Source of the DNA: Streptomyces sp. SS1-1
GTDB lineage: Bacteria; Actinomycetota; Actinomycetes; Streptomycetales; Streptomycetaceae
Assembly (NCBI RefSeq): GCF_008973465.1
Contig: NZ_WBXN01000004.1
Coordinates: 4,256,501-4,320,500 of the forward strand
Direction of reading: 5' to 3'
DNA: 64,000 nucleotides
Below, piece after piece: positions 30,399-40,580 of this stretch. Below the pieces are notes generated by a model. The model did not search any database, was not told the DNA's origin, and saw only the letters and a program-made list of their open reading frames with translations. Numbering within the stretch: position 1 is the first letter of the stretch; the number at the start of each line of letters is the position of its first letter. The position numbers were made by a program, and so were the translations under genes.

Positions 30399-30428
30399 TT
30401 GACCCGGCTGGGGCCCCGCAGGTATCCT
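30399..30428 (+). promoter_or_regulatory. rplM-rpsI promoter
   Basis: TTGACC (30399-30404), 18 bp, TATCCT (30423-30428) is a strong vegetative promoter. It leaves a leader of about 170 nt before rplM, in which I see no gene. Confidence 0.65.
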
Positions 30429-30605
30429 GCATGTTCGTTGTGTATTGGCTTGCTCATTCTCACGGGACGGGCCCTTACACCGGTCCACCGGGCCGATGAC
30501 CAGCAACCCCACGTACGCGGTATGCGTCGCCGCAGTGGCTCAGGCTGTCGTGATCGTTTCGGTGACCTGTTCAGGACCATTCACTCGAAGCGAAGGCTAC
30601 GAACC

Positions 30606-31049
30606 GTGCGTACGTACAGCCCCAAGCCCGGCGATGTGACGCGCCAGTGGCACGTCATCGACGCTCAGGACGTCGTCCTGGGTCGTCTCGCCACCACTGC
30701 CGCGACGCTCCTCCGGGGCAAGCACAAGCCGATCTACGCGCCGCACGTCGACGCTGGTGACTTCGTCATCATCATCAACGCCGACAAGGTGCACCTCTCC
30801 GGCAACAAGCGGACCCAGAAGATGGCGTACCGCCACTCCGGCTACCCGGGTGGTCTGCGCTCCGTCCGTTACGACGAGCTCCTCGACAAGAACCCCGAGA
30901 AGGCCATCGAAAAGGCCGTCAAGGGCATGCTCCCCAAGAACACGCTGGGCCGTCAGATGCTCTCGAAGCTGAAGGTCTACAAGGGTGACCAGCACCCGCA
31001 CGGCGCGCAGCAGCCGCAGCCGTACGAGATCACCCAGGTCGCGCAGTAA
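30606..31049 (+). CDS. rplM: 50S ribosomal protein L13
   Basis: An early 50S assembly protein. GTG 30606 gives 147 aa ([22 protein letters not shown] ... [25 protein letters not shown]), the family's normal length. GCGAAGG lies upstream. Pairs with rpsI, as in most bacteria, in a separate operon from the main clusters. Confidence 0.97.
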   Translation: MRTYSPKPGDVTRQWHVIDAQDVVLGRLATTAATLLRGKHKPIYAPHVDAGDFVIIINADKVHLSGNKRTQKMAYRHSGYPGGLRSVRYDELLDKNPEKAIEKAVKGMLPKNTLGRQMLSKLKVYKGDQHPHGAQQPQPYEITQVAQ

Positions 31050-31091
31050 GTCCGGCCACCCCCTAAGACTGAAGAGAATCTGAGGAGAATC

Positions 31092-31604
31092 GTGGCCGAG
31101 ACCACTGCCGAGCAGCCGCTCGAAGAGCTTGACATCGACAGCTACACCACCGAGTCCGAGGTTCCGGTGGAGGGCGAGTACACCTCCGAGTCCCTCGCCT
31201 CGCGCTTCGGTGAGCCCCAGCCGGCCGCCGGCCTGGGCCGTCGCAAGAACGCCATCGCCCGCGTCCGGATCGTTCCGGGCACCGGCAAGTGGAAGATCAA
31301 CGGTCGCACCCTCGAGGACTACTTCCCGAACAAGGTGCACCAGCAGGAAGTCAACGAGCCCTTCAAGGTCCTCGAGCTTGAAGGTCGTTACGACGTCGTC
31401 GCCCGTATCTCGGGTGGCGGTGTCTCCGGTCAGGCCGGCGCGCTCCGTCTCGGTGTCGCCCGCGCGCTGAACGAGGCCGACGTCGACAACAACCGCGGCC
31501 CGCTGAAGAAGGCCGGCTTCCTCAAGCGCGACGACCGTGCGGTCGAGCGCAAGAAGGCCGGTCTCAAGAAGGCCCGCAAGGCCCCGCAGTACAGCAAGCG
31601 CTAA
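31092..31604 (+). CDS. rpsI: 30S ribosomal protein S9 with acidic N-terminal extension
   Basis: S9's C-terminal tail reaches the P-site tRNA. The core starts near residue 46 ([26 protein letters not shown]) and ends with the diagnostic RKAPQYSKR. Ahead of it lies an acidic extension of about 45 residues ([22 protein letters not shown]), giving 170 aa versus about 130 in E. coli. Such extensions are known in actinobacteria; function unclear. GTG 31092 has GAGGAG about 6 nt upstream. Confidence 0.97.
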   Translation: MAETTAEQPLEELDIDSYTTESEVPVEGEYTSESLASRFGEPQPAAGLGRRKNAIARVRIVPGTGKWKINGRTLEDYFPNKVHQQEVNEPFKVLELEGRYDVVARISGGGVSGQAGALRLGVARALNEADVDNNRGPLKKAGFLKRDDRAVERKKAGLKKARKAPQYSKR

Positions 31605-31639
31605 GCGCCAGCTGCCTCTGCACGTACTCCGGTACTCCG

Positions 31640-31677
31640 AACGCCCCGGCGGCACGCCACTGTGCCACCGGGGCGTT
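31640..31677 (+). terminator. rplM-rpsI terminator
   Basis: AACGCCCCGG (31640-31649) and GGCAC (31651-31655) pair with GTGCC (31662-31666) and CCGGGGCGTT (31668-31677), with one mismatch. A T-containing tail CGTCTT follows. Confidence 0.88.
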
Positions 31678-31840
31678 CGTCTTATCACCGGGCGCGGGCG
31701 TATAACGGCACAAGACGTTCAAAGGCTTGTGTGATCCGCTGCCCCGGCATGGAATGCCGGAAAGCGGGAGCCACCGGCGGCAGGCGGCAGGGCGGGCGCC
31801 GGCTCCGCTTCCCGGCAGTGAAGTTTCCTCAGGAGGACAA

Positions 31841-33199
31841 GTGGGACGACTCTTCGGCACGGACGGCGTGCGGGGTGTCGCCAACGCGGATCTGACGGCC
31901 GAGATGGCTCTCGGTCTCTCCGTGGCGGCGGCGCACGTACTGGCCGAGGCGGGCACCTTTGAAGGCCACCGGCCGACCGCGGTGGTCGGGAGGGACCCGC
32001 GCGCGTCCGGGGAGTTCCTGGAGGCCGCCGTGGTCGCCGGTCTCGCGAGCGCCGGTGTGGACGTCCTGCGCGTCGGTGTGCTGCCGACGCCCGCGGTGGC
32101 GTATCTCACGGGCTCGCTCGGCGCCGACCTCGGTGTCATGCTCTCCGCCAGCCACAACGCCATGCCCGACAACGGGATCAAGTTCTTCGCCCGCGGCGGC
32201 CACAAGCTCGCCGACGAACTGGAGGACAGGATCGAGTCGGTGTACGACTCCCACCGGCACGGCGAGCCGTGGGAGCGGCCGACGGGCGCGGGCGTCGGCC
32301 GGGTACGCGACTACGAGGAGGGCTTCGACGACTACGTCGGGCACCTCCTCGGCGTGCTGCCCAACCGCCTGGAGGGCCTGAAGATCGTCCTGGACGAGGC
32401 GCACGGCGCCGCCGCCGGGGTGTCGCCGGAGGCGTTCCGGCGGGCCGGCGCCGAGGTCGTCACCATCGGGGCCGAGCCGGACGGGCTCAACATCAACGAC
32501 GGCTGCGGCTCCACCCACCTGGAGAAGCTGAAGGCCGCCGTCCTCGAGCACGGCGCCGACCTCGGTGTCGCGCACGACGGCGACGCCGACCGCTGCCTGG
32601 CCGTGGACCACACCGGTGACGAAGTGGACGGCGACCAGATCCTCGCCGTGCTGGCCCTCGCCATGCGGGAGCGGTCCGTGCTGCGGTCCGACACCGTGGT
32701 GGCGACCGTGATGTCCAACCTGGGCTTCAAACTGGCGCTGGAGCGCGAGGGCCTGAAGCTGGTGCAGACGTCCGTCGGCGACCGGTACGTGCTGGAGGAG
32801 ATGAAGGAGCACGGCTACGCCCTCGGCGGCGAGCAGTCCGGGCACGTCATCATCCTCGACCACGCCACCACCGGCGACGGCACGCTGACCGGACTGCTGC
32901 TCGCGGCCCGCGTCGCGCAGACCGGGCGCTCGCTGCGGGAGCTGGCCGGCGTCATGGACCGGCTGCCGCAGGTCCTGATCAACGTCCCCGACGTGGACAG
33001 GTCGCGGGTGAGGACGTCGGCGGAGCTCGCGGCGGCCGTCACCGACGCCGAGCGCGAACTCGGCGCCACCGGACGGGTGCTGCTGCGCCCCTCGGGCACC
33101 GAGCCGCTGGTCCGCGTGATGGTCGAGGCGGCCGACATCGAGCAGGCCCGGTCCGTGGCCGGCCGCCTGGCCGACGTGGTGAAGTCCGCGCTCGGCTGA
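31841..33199 (+). CDS. glmM: Phosphoglucosamine mutase
   Basis: Converts glucosamine-6-phosphate to glucosamine-1-phosphate on the way to UDP-GlcNAc. The 452-aa product begins [15 protein letters not shown], has the phospho-serine loop [12 protein letters not shown] with Ser104, the metal site DGDADR, and the C-terminal phosphate-binding [17 protein letters not shown] 31841 is preceded by AGGAGGA. With glmS 2 kb away it gives two consecutive steps of the amino-sugar pathway in one neighbourhood. Confidence 0.97.
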   Translation: MGRLFGTDGVRGVANADLTAEMALGLSVAAAHVLAEAGTFEGHRPTAVVGRDPRASGEFLEAAVVAGLASAGVDVLRVGVLPTPAVAYLTGSLGADLGVMLSASHNAMPDNGIKFFARGGHKLADELEDRIESVYDSHRHGEPWERPTGAGVGRVRDYEEGFDDYVGHLLGVLPNRLEGLKIVLDEAHGAAAGVSPEAFRRAGAEVVTIGAEPDGLNINDGCGSTHLEKLKAAVLEHGADLGVAHDGDADRCLAVDHTGDEVDGDQILAVLALAMRERSVLRSDTVVATVMSNLGFKLALEREGLKLVQTSVGDRYVLEEMKEHGYALGGEQSGHVIILDHATTGDGTLTGLLLAARVAQTGRSLRELAGVMDRLPQVLINVPDVDRSRVRTSAELAAAVTDAERELGATGRVLLRPSGTEPLVRVMVEAADIEQARSVAGRLADVVKSALG

Positions 33200-33213
33200 C
33201 ACTCCGTCAGGGG

Positions 33214-33254
33214 GGCGGGGACCGCGCGGCGTGACGCGCCGTGCGGTTCCCGCC
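33214..33254. terminator. Bidirectional terminator between convergent genes
   Basis: A 12-bp stem pairs GGCGGGGACCGC (33214-33225) with GCGGTTCCCGCC (33243-33254), with one G-U pair and a smaller hairpin in the loop. It separates glmM from the convergent DUF389 gene. Confidence 0.8.
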
Positions 33255-33257
33255 GTG

Positions 33258-34196
33258 TCAGACGGCGTTGACCTTGCGCGGCTGCCGGGACCAGAACCAC
33301 CTCTGGAGCAGCAGCGTGAACGTGCCCGCCAGGACGATGCCCAGCAGGTTCAGCAGGAGCTGTTCCGAGGAGCCCCAGGTCTGCCGGGTGTCGCCGTAGC
33401 TGAGGGCGACGGCCGCGTTGGCGGCGGCCGGCACCGTCGTCACGGAGATGGCGACGCCCACCAGGGCACCGGACTTGGCCGAGGTCAGCGACAGGGTTCC
33501 GGCTGTGCCCGCGAGGACGGCCACGATGAACGAGAACCAGTCGGGGGCGTAGACGAAGGCCGTGTTGGGCCGGTCGCCCTCCAACTGCCGTTCGGAGAAC
33601 AGCCCCAGCGCGTCCATGAACCAACTGAAGCCCACGGTCACCGCCATCGCGACGGCGAACCCCGAGATCAGCGCGATCACCGAGCGCAGGGCCAGCCGGG
33701 GCCGGCGCCGCACCATCGCCGTGGAGATCCCGGCCAGCGGCCCGAACTCCGGGCCGACCGCCATCGCCCCGACGATCAGCACCGCGTTGTCCAGCACCAC
33801 ACCGCACGCGGCGATCATGGTGGCCAGGGTGATGAACGCCAGATAGGTCGCGGAGAGCGTCGACTCCTCGTGCGTGGCCTCCGTCAGGTGGTCCCACAGC
33901 ACCGCGTCCGCGGCTTCGCCGGGCGCGTCCCTCTCCGCCTGTTCGGCCCGCCGGGACAGCGACAGGTCGACGTTCTCGACGGCGATGGCCCCGTCGTCCT
34001 CGATGCCCAGTCGCTGGAGCCCGGTGAGGAGCGCGTCGCCCGACTCCCGCGCCACGTCGCACAGGACGAGGTCCCCGGCGGGGTCGCGGGCGGCGCCGGA
34101 CAGGACGACGAGATGGGCCGTCCCCACCGTCCGCTCGATCAGCCGGACCACGTCCTCGGTCCGGTCGGTAGGCGAGATCAGCCGGAGGTGGAGCAT
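33258..34196 (-). CDS. DUF389-family membrane protein
   Basis: The 312-aa product has a soluble N-terminal region of about 110 residues and then about six membrane helices. The DUF389 landmarks are clear: VVLDNAVLIVGAMAVGPEFGPLAGIS at about 130-155 and the SAKSGALVGVAISVTTVPAAANAAVAL segment at about 240-265. The family is widespread and of unknown function, and is often called a TIGR00341 hydrophobic domain protein. It lies 16 nt downstream of coaA on the same strand and is likely cotranscribed. Confidence 0.9.
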   Translation of the reverse strand: MLHLRLISPTDRTEDVVRLIERTVGTAHLVVLSGAARDPAGDLVLCDVARESGDALLTGLQRLGIEDDGAIAVENVDLSLSRRAEQAERDAPGEAADAVLWDHLTEATHEESTLSATYLAFITLATMIAACGVVLDNAVLIVGAMAVGPEFGPLAGISTAMVRRRPRLALRSVIALISGFAVAMAVTVGFSWFMDALGLFSERQLEGDRPNTAFVYAPDWFSFIVAVLAGTAGTLSLTSAKSGALVGVAISVTTVPAAANAAVALSYGDTRQTWGSSEQLLLNLLGIVLAGTFTLLLQRWFWSRQPRKVNAV

Positions 34197-34212
34197 GGGG
34201 GCAGCGTAGCCG

Positions 34213-35202
34213 TCACAGCTTGCGCAGGCTCAGGCGCTGCACCTTGTGGTCCGGGCCCTTGCGGACGACGAGGGTGGCGCGGCCGCGGGTGGGGGCGATG
34301 TTCTCCACCAGGTTCGGCTTGTTGATGGTCCGCCACATCGTGCGGGCGTAGTCCAGGGCCTCCTCCTCGGAGACCTGGGTGTACTTGCGGAAGTACGAGG
34401 ACGGGTTCTGGAACGCCGTCTCGCGCAGCCGCTTGAAGCGGTGCAGGTACCAGCTCTCGATGTCCTCGGCGCGGGCGTCGACGTACACGCTGAAGTCGAA
34501 GTAGTCGGCGAGTCCGACGCGGGTGCGGCCGTCCTTGCCCGGCAGGGCGGGCTGGAGCACGTTCAGGCCCTCGACGATCAGGATGTCGGGCCGGCGCACG
34601 GTGAGCCGCTTGTCCGGGACGATGTCGTAGATCAGGTGCGAGTAGACGGGGGCGGTGACCTCGTCCTTGCCCGCCTTGATGTCGGCGACGAACCGGGTGA
34701 GCGCCCGCCGGTCGTACGACTCCGGGAACCCCTTGCGGGACATCAGGCCGCGCTTCTGCAGCTCCCGGGTGGGCAGCAGGAAGCCGTCGGTGGTGACCAG
34801 CTCGACGCGCGGGTGCTCGGGCCAGCGCGACAGCAGCGCCTGCAGCAGACGGGCCACCGTCGACTTGCCCACCGCGACCGAGCCGGCGACCCCTATGACG
34901 AAGGGTGTGCCGGACTGGGAGCCCTGCTCGCCGAGGAAGGTGTTCAGCGCGCCGCGCAGGCCGTCGGTGGCACCGACGTAGAGATTGAGCAGGCGGGAGA
35001 GCGGGAGGTAGATGTCCCGCACCTCGTCGAGGTCGATGACGTCACCGAGACCGCGCAGCTTCTCGACCTCCTCCGCCGTGAGCGGCAGCGGGGTCTTGTC
35101 GCGCAGCGCGCTCCACTCCGAGCGGGTGAGGTCCACGTAGGGAGTCGCCTCCGGCCGCTGCCGGTGGGCGCTCCGGGGGATCGAGGAGACCGGAGAGATC
35201 AC
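34213..35202 (-). CDS. coaA: Pantothenate kinase, type I
   Basis: First and regulated step of coenzyme A synthesis, phosphorylating pantothenate with ATP. The 329-aa product has the P-loop GSVAVGKST at 107-115 and the CoaA-type [21 protein letters not shown] segment. Start is GTG 35202 with no Shine-Dalgarno; TAACAA ends 6 nt upstream, so the mRNA may be leaderless. Divergent from glmS across 165 nt. Confidence 0.96.
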   Translation of the reverse strand: MISPVSSIPRSAHRQRPEATPYVDLTRSEWSALRDKTPLPLTAEEVEKLRGLGDVIDLDEVRDIYLPLSRLLNLYVGATDGLRGALNTFLGEQGSQSGTPFVIGVAGSVAVGKSTVARLLQALLSRWPEHPRVELVTTDGFLLPTRELQKRGLMSRKGFPESYDRRALTRFVADIKAGKDEVTAPVYSHLIYDIVPDKRLTVRRPDILIVEGLNVLQPALPGKDGRTRVGLADYFDFSVYVDARAEDIESWYLHRFKRLRETAFQNPSSYFRKYTQVSEEEALDYARTMWRTINKPNLVENIAPTRGRATLVVRKGPDHKVQRLSLRKL

Positions 35203-35367
35203 AGTCCATTGTTACGGCAGTACGAACGGACGGCAGGGTGGGATCCGTCACTCGGCGCCCATCCGGCTGCCTCCGGCCGCCGGAAGCGTTCGTACCACCG
35301 TAGGAATTTCCGAAATCGGGCACGATTCGGCCCTTCGCGCTCCGGCTCCGCCCGTAGGCTGCCGCGC

Positions 35368-37215
35368 ATGTGCGGAATCGTGGGATACGTGGGGTCGCAG
35401 CCGGCGCTCGACATCGTGATGGCCGGACTGAAGCGGCTCGAATACCAGGGGTACGACTCGGCCGGGGTCGCGGTGCTCGCGGACGGCGGGCTGGCGGCCG
35501 GGAAGAAGGCCGGGAAGCTCGTCAACCTCGAGAAGGAGCTGACCGAGCGGCCGCTGCCGACCGGCACCACCGGCATCGGGCACACCCGCTGGGCCACCCA
35601 CGGCGGCCCCACGGACGCCAACGCCCACCCGCACCTCGACAACGCCGGACGGGTCGCCGTCGTCCACAACGGCATCATCGAGAACTTCGCCGGCCTGCGC
35701 GCCGAGCTGGCCGAACGCGGCCATGACCTGGCCTCCGAGACCGACACCGAGGTCGTCGCCCATCTGCTCGCCGAGGAGTTCTCGGCGACGGCCGACCTCG
35801 CCGAGGCCATGCGGCTGGTGTGCCGCCGGCTGGAGGGCGCCTTCACGCTGGTCGCCGTGCACGCCGACGAGCCGGACGTCGTGGTGGGCGCCCGGCGCAA
35901 CTCGCCGCTCGTGGTGGGCGTCGGCGAGGGCGAGGCGTTCCTCGCGTCGGACGTCGCCGCGTTCATCGCCCACACCCGCTCGGCGATCGAGCTGGGCCAG
36001 GACCAGGTCGTGGAACTGCGCCGGGACGGGGTGCGGGTCACCGGGTTCGACGGGCGGCCCGCCGACGTGCGTTCCTACGAGGTCGACTGGGACGCCGCCG
36101 CCGCCGAGAAGGGCGGCTACGACTACTTCATGCTCAAGGAGATCGCCGAGCAGCCCAAGGCGGTCGCCGACACCCTGCTCGGGCGCATCGACGCGGCCGG
36201 CTCGCTCCGGCTCGACGAGGTGCGGATCAGCGCGTCCGAGCTGCGCGAGGTCGACAAGGTCGTCATCGTCGCCTGCGGGACGGCCTTCCACGCCGGGCTC
36301 ATCGCCAAGTACGCCATCGAGCACTGGACGCGCATCCCCTGCGAGGTGGAGCTGGCGAGCGAGTTCCGGTACCGGGACCCGATCATGGACCAGCAGACCC
36401 TGGTCGTCGCCATCTCGCAGTCCGGGGAGACCATGGACACCCTCATGGCGCTGCGGCACGCCCGTGAGCAGGGCGCCAGGGTGCTGGCGATCTGCAACAC
36501 CAACGGGTCGACGATCCCGCGCGAGTCCGACGCCGTGCTGTACACGCACGCCGGGCCGGAGGTCGCGGTCGCCTCGACGAAGGCGTTCCTGACACAGCTG
36601 GTCGCCTGCTATCTGGTGGCGCTGTACCTGGGGCAGGTGCGGGGCACCAAGTGGGGCGACGAGATCCGGGCGGTCATCCGGGACCTCTCACAGATCGCCG
36701 GCGCGGTCGACCGGGTGCTGGAGACCATGGAACCCGTGCGGGAGCTGGCGCGGAGCCTCGCCGCGAAGAACACGGTGCTGTTCCTCGGCCGGCACGTCGG
36801 CTACCCGGTCGCCCTCGAAGGCGCCCTGAAGCTGAAGGAACTCGCCTACATGCACGCCGAGGGCTTCGCGGCGGGCGAGCTGAAGCACGGTCCGATCGCC
36901 CTGATCGAGGACGACCTGCCCGTCGTCGTGGTCGTGCCGTCGCCGCGCGGCCGGTCGGTCCTGCACGACAAGATCGTCTCCAACATCCAGGAGATCCGGG
37001 CGCGGGGGGCGCGCACCATCGTCATCGCGGAGGAGGGCGACGAGACGGTCGTGCCGTACGCCGACCACCTCATCCGCATCCCGGCCACCCCGACCCTGCT
37101 CCAGCCGCTGGTGGCGACCGTCCCCCTCCAGGTCTTCGCCTGCGAACTGGCCACGGCCCGCGGCAACGAGGTGGACCAGCCGCGCAACCTCGCGAAGTCC
37201 GTGACGGTGGAGTAG
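35368..37215 (+). CDS. glmS: Glucosamine-6-phosphate synthase
   Basis: Makes glucosamine-6-phosphate from fructose-6-phosphate and glutamine. The 615-aa product has the N-terminal glutaminase domain with catalytic Cys2 (MCGIVGYVG) after Met removal, the GHTRWATHGGPTDANAHPH loop, and two SIS domains binding the sugar (ISQSGETMDTLMAL; LFLGRHVGYPVALEGALKLKE). It ends NLAKSVTVE, as the family does. TAGGCT (35355-35360) ends 7 nt before the ATG and there is no Shine-Dalgarno, so it is probably leaderless. Streptomyces often have a second copy. Confidence 0.96.
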   Translation: MCGIVGYVGSQPALDIVMAGLKRLEYQGYDSAGVAVLADGGLAAGKKAGKLVNLEKELTERPLPTGTTGIGHTRWATHGGPTDANAHPHLDNAGRVAVVHNGIIENFAGLRAELAERGHDLASETDTEVVAHLLAEEFSATADLAEAMRLVCRRLEGAFTLVAVHADEPDVVVGARRNSPLVVGVGEGEAFLASDVAAFIAHTRSAIELGQDQVVELRRDGVRVTGFDGRPADVRSYEVDWDAAAAEKGGYDYFMLKEIAEQPKAVADTLLGRIDAAGSLRLDEVRISASELREVDKVVIVACGTAFHAGLIAKYAIEHWTRIPCEVELASEFRYRDPIMDQQTLVVAISQSGETMDTLMALRHAREQGARVLAICNTNGSTIPRESDAVLYTHAGPEVAVASTKAFLTQLVACYLVALYLGQVRGTKWGDEIRAVIRDLSQIAGAVDRVLETMEPVRELARSLAAKNTVLFLGRHVGYPVALEGALKLKELAYMHAEGFAAGELKHGPIALIEDDLPVVVVVPSPRGRSVLHDKIVSNIQEIRARGARTIVIAEEGDETVVPYADHLIRIPATPTLLQPLVATVPLQVFACELATARGNEVDQPRNLAKSVTVE

Positions 37216-37267
37216 GCGGCGGCAAAACCCCGGCGCGCGGAGCCGCCCGCCGCCTACGCTCCCCGGC

Positions 37268-37666
37268 ATGACGATCACGTACGCGTGGCGGGGCGACTTC
37301 GAGGACGCGGCCGTCGACGCCCTGCACGGCGAGGCGTTCGGGCACGCTCCGACGGGCACCGAGTGGGGCGCGCGGGTGCGCGGGCACAGCCTCGGCTGGG
37401 TCTGCGCACACCGGGACGGGCGGCTCGTTGGGTTCGTCAACGTCGTCTGGGACGGCGGTGCGCACGCCTTCCTCCTCGACACGATGGTCGCCTCGGACGC
37501 GCGAGGGAGGGGCGTCGGGACCGAACTCGTGGCCGTCGCCGCCGAGGAGGCGCGCTCGGCGGGCTGCCACTGGCTGCACGTCGACTTCGAGGAACGGCTG
37601 CGCCCCTTCTACTTCGAGGCGTGCGAGTTCAGGCCGACGGACGCGGGGCTGATCGCCCTGCGCTGA
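37268..37666 (+). CDS. GNAT-family acetyltransferase
   Basis: The 132-aa product has a single GNAT fold with the acetyl-CoA loop DARGRGVGTELVAVA (about 78-92) and a preceding FLLDTMVASD strand. Substrate unknown. TACGCT (37255-37260) ends 7 nt before ATG 37268, again pointing to a leaderless mRNA. It is separated from glmS by 52 nt with its own promoter. Confidence 0.88.
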   Translation: MTITYAWRGDFEDAAVDALHGEAFGHAPTGTEWGARVRGHSLGWVCAHRDGRLVGFVNVVWDGGAHAFLLDTMVASDARGRGVGTELVAVAAEEARSAGCHWLHVDFEERLRPFYFEACEFRPTDAGLIALR

Positions 37667-37694
37667 CCCGCCGCCCGCTCACCCCGCCGTCCCG

Positions 37695-39131
37695 TCAGCC
37701 CGTCACGTCCCGCCACGCCTCCGGGACGCCCTCCGCCACGTCGTGGGCGGCCAGCGGGGCGCCGTCCGCCGCGAACCGGGCCGACAGCCCGTGCAGATAC
37801 GCCCCGGCGCTCGCCGCGTCCAGCGGGGCGAGGCCCGCCGCCAGCAGGGAGCCCGCGAGGCCCGACAGGACGTCACCGCTCCCGGCCGTGGCCAGCCAGG
37901 AGGTGCCCGTGGGGTTCACCCGGACCGGGCCCGTGCCCCCGGCGCCGGCCACCAGGGTCGTGGAGCCCTTCAGCAGCACGGTCGCCGTGTAGCGCGCCGC
38001 CAGCTCGCGCACCGACGTCAGCCGGGCCGCCTCGACCTCCTCACGGGTGACGCCGAGCAGCGCCGCCGCCTCCCCGGCGTGCGGGGTCATCAGCGTCGGC
38101 GCCGTCCGCGCCCGTACCGCCTCCGGGTCCGCGAGCCGCAACCCGTCGGCGTCGATCAGCACCGGCACGTCCGTCGACAGGACCTCCGCGACCGTCGCCG
38201 CGTCGTCACCGGCGCCCGGCCCGACCACCCACGCCTGGACCCGCCCGGCCTTGCGCGGCCCCCGGTCCGACACCAGCGTCTCCGGGAACCGGGTGATCAC
38301 CGCGTCCCCTGCCGGGCCCACGTACCGCACCGCCCCGGCCCCGCCGCGCAGCGCCCCCGACACCGCGAGCACGGCGGCCCCCGGATAGCGCGCCGAACCG
38401 GCCGCGATGCCGACCACGCCCCGGCGGTACTTGTCGGACTCCGCCGCCGGCACCGGCAACAGCCGCGCCACGTCCGCGTGTTGCAGCGCCTCCAGCTCCA
38501 CCGCGTCGTGCGGCAGCGCCAGCCCGATGTCGACGAGCCGCACCACACCGGCGTGTTCACGGGCCGGGTCGATCAGCAGCCCCGGCTTGTGCGTGCCGAA
38601 CGTGACGGTGAGGTCCGCCCGCATCGCCGTCCCACGCACCTCGCCGGTGTCGGCGTCCACACCGCTCGGCAGGTCCACCGCGACCACCGGCACCCGGGCC
38701 CGCTCCGCGGCATGCGCGAGCGCCGCCGCCTCCGGGCGCAGCCCGCCCTTGCCGCCGATCCCGACGATGCCGTCCACGACGAGGTCGGCGCGCCCGATCA
38801 ACTCCCCGCCCGCGTCGGCCGTCGCGCTGCGGCCGCCCGCCTTGCGGAGCGCGGCCAGGCCGCCCGGGTGCGCCCGGTCCGGGGAGAGCAGCACCGCCGT
38901 GACACCCGCCCCTCGCCGGGCGAGGCGGGCCCCGGCGTACAGGGCGTCACCGCCGTTGTCGCCGCTGCCGACCAGCAGCACGATCCGGCGGCCGTACACC
39001 CGGCCCAGCAGGTCCGCGCAGGCCGCGGCGAGTCCGGCCGCCGCCCGCTGCATCAGCGCGCCCTCGGGGAGCCGTGCCATCAGCTCCCGTTCGGCCGCCC
39101 TCACCGTCTCCACGCCGTAAGCAGTCCGCAT
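37695..39131 (-). CDS. nnr: Bifunctional NAD(P)HX epimerase/dehydratase
   Basis: Repairs hydrated NAD(P)H. The 478-aa product joins an N-terminal YjeF/NnrE epimerase (residues about 1-210; GSGDNGGDALYAGARLARRG, VVDGIVGIGGKG) to a C-terminal ribokinase-like NnrD dehydratase (about 225-470; VGPGAG, TPHAGEAAALLG, LATAGSGDVLSG). This fused form is common in bacteria. It is followed on the same strand by neither gene nor clear terminator. Upstream, acpS lies 42 nt away in the same orientation, so the two are likely one operon. Confidence 0.94.
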   Translation of the reverse strand: MRTAYGVETVRAAERELMARLPEGALMQRAAAGLAAACADLLGRVYGRRIVLLVGSGDNGGDALYAGARLARRGAGVTAVLLSPDRAHPGGLAALRKAGGRSATADAGGELIGRADLVVDGIVGIGGKGGLRPEAAALAHAAERARVPVVAVDLPSGVDADTGEVRGTAMRADLTVTFGTHKPGLLIDPAREHAGVVRLVDIGLALPHDAVELEALQHADVARLLPVPAAESDKYRRGVVGIAAGSARYPGAAVLAVSGALRGGAGAVRYVGPAGDAVITRFPETLVSDRGPRKAGRVQAWVVGPGAGDDAATVAEVLSTDVPVLIDADGLRLADPEAVRARTAPTLMTPHAGEAAALLGVTREEVEAARLTSVRELAARYTATVLLKGSTTLVAGAGGTGPVRVNPTGTSWLATAGSGDVLSGLAGSLLAAGLAPLDAASAGAYLHGLSARFAADGAPLAAHDVAEGVPEAWRDVTG

Positions 39132-39173
39132 ACGACCGAGTCTGACGCACCGGGCCGCGCCCGGCCCATCGAA

Positions 39174-39545
39174 TCAGCCCTCGGCGATCACCACCGCCGA
39201 GGCGACCCCGGCGTCATGGCTGAGGGACACGTGCCAGGACCGCACGCCCAGTTCGGCCGCGCGGGCCGCCACCGTGCCGCGCACCCGCAGCCGGGGCCGC
39301 CCGCTGTCCTCGACGTAGACCTCGGCGTCGGTCCACAGCAGGCCCGCCGGGGCGCCGAGCGCCTTCGCGAGGGCCTCCTTGGCAGCGAAGCGCGCGGCGA
39401 GCGAGGCGATGCCCCGGCGGTCACCGCCCGGCAGCAGCAACTCACTCTCCAGGAACAGCCGTTCGGCCAGGCCGGGCGTGCGGCGCAGCGCCGCGTCGAA
39501 CCGGTCGATCTCGGCCACGTCGATGCCGACCCCGATGATGCTCAT
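39174..39545 (-). CDS. acpS: Holo-[acyl-carrier-protein] synthase
   Basis: Transfers 4'-phosphopantetheine from CoA to acyl carrier protein. The 123-aa product starts [20 protein letters not shown], with the Mg-binding Asp in GIDVAEI, and has the second motif [16 protein letters not shown], where Glu is the other metal ligand. Carrier-protein loading also matters for polyketide synthesis, for which Streptomyces use Sfp-type enzymes as well. ATG 39545 is chosen by family length. It lies upstream of nnr in the same direction. Confidence 0.95.
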   Translation of the reverse strand: MSIIGVGIDVAEIDRFDAALRRTPGLAERLFLESELLLPGGDRRGIASLAARFAAKEALAKALGAPAGLLWTDAEVYVEDSGRPRLRVRGTVAARAAELGVRSWHVSLSHDAGVASAVVIAEG

Positions 39546-39630
39546 GCCCAGCACCTTACGGTTCCTCCTTCGGGTGACCCCGCCGCGCGGCGCCTCCCAC
39601 CGGGCCCGGCGGGCACGCTTCCCTGTGCGC

Positions 39631-40518
39631 ATGATCAGCGGACGTATCGCCTGCCGGAGCATCGCCGTGATGCTCGCGGCGGCCTCCCTGCTGCCCGTCG
39701 GCAGCGCCTCGGCGGACCCCGGGCCCCCGGCCACCGGACCCGGTGCCGGCCTCGTACCGGGTGTCCCCCTCGACATGCTCCAGCCCGCCCCGGCCGACAC
39801 CGCGGACCAGGCCCTGCCGCCGAAGGTGTACGAGCCCAGCGCCGAGGAGGACGCCGTCGAGCCGAAGGCCGCCCCCGACCCCACGCACGACCTCGTCGAG
39901 TACGTCACCCCGATGGGCGCCCTCGGCGGCGTGAAGTGCAGCGACGAGGACGGGCCGTACCAGCGCGAGGTCGAGCGGTGGCTGGGGCGGAAGGCCGACG
40001 GCGAGCAGTCGCCCGCCGACTGCCGTGCCATCCGCGGCTTCCAGGTCAAGCACAAGATCAAGCCCGCGATCGGCTTCGCGGGTCCCGTCACCTGGGCCAC
40101 CATGCGGCTGGAGTCGGCCCGCGAGAACCCCAACGCCGCCGGGAAGTGCCCCGTACGGGCGTACCGGGTCGCCTGCGTCGACCTCGACCGGCAGATCGCC
40201 TGGGTGCAGACGGGCCGCGAGGTCGTCTTCCAGCCGGTGTCCGTGCGCAGCGGACGCAAGGGCTACGGCACCCGCACCGGATGGCACCGGATCTACTGGC
40301 GGCACAAGAACCACGTCTCGACGCTCTACAACAGCCCCATGCCGTACGCGCAGTTCTTCGACGGCGGCCAGGCCTTCCACGGCGTCTACGGCGGCATCTT
40401 CACCGAGGTCGGCTCCATGGGCTGCGTCAACATGCGCCTGGACGACGCCCGCGCGCTGTGGAAGCTGCTGAGGAACGGCGACCGCGTCTATGTGTGGGGC
40501 CACCGCACGGAGGGCTGA
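39631..40518 (+). CDS. Secreted L,D-transpeptidase (YkuD) with peptidoglycan-binding region
   Basis: The 295-aa product has a signal peptide at 1-28 (ending SASA-DP), a Pro-rich linker, a peptidoglycan-binding-like segment at about 100-150 ([29 protein letters not shown]), and a YkuD domain at about 165-292. The catalytic motif AFHGVYGG ... GSMGCVNMR contains nucleophile Cys265. It would form 3-3 cross-links or attach proteins in the cell wall. ATG 39631 is the start nearest a good signal peptide. It is divergent from acpS across 85 nt, with alr following 62 nt downstream. Confidence 0.9.
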   Translation: MISGRIACRSIAVMLAAASLLPVGSASADPGPPATGPGAGLVPGVPLDMLQPAPADTADQALPPKVYEPSAEEDAVEPKAAPDPTHDLVEYVTPMGALGGVKCSDEDGPYQREVERWLGRKADGEQSPADCRAIRGFQVKHKIKPAIGFAGPVTWATMRLESARENPNAAGKCPVRAYRVACVDLDRQIAWVQTGREVVFQPVSVRSGRKGYGTRTGWHRIYWRHKNHVSTLYNSPMPYAQFFDGGQAFHGVYGGIFTEVGSMGCVNMRLDDARALWKLLRNGDRVYVWGHRTEG

Positions 40519-40580
40519 GCGGTGCGTGAGGGGTCCGGCGCGACGGCGTCGCCGGGCCCCTCTGAGACACTGGGGGCGCG

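Noticed and set aside
34246-35367. Upstream extension of the glmS frame over coaA
   Set aside because: GlmS needs its N-terminal cysteine right after Met, and MCGIVGYVG starts at 35368.
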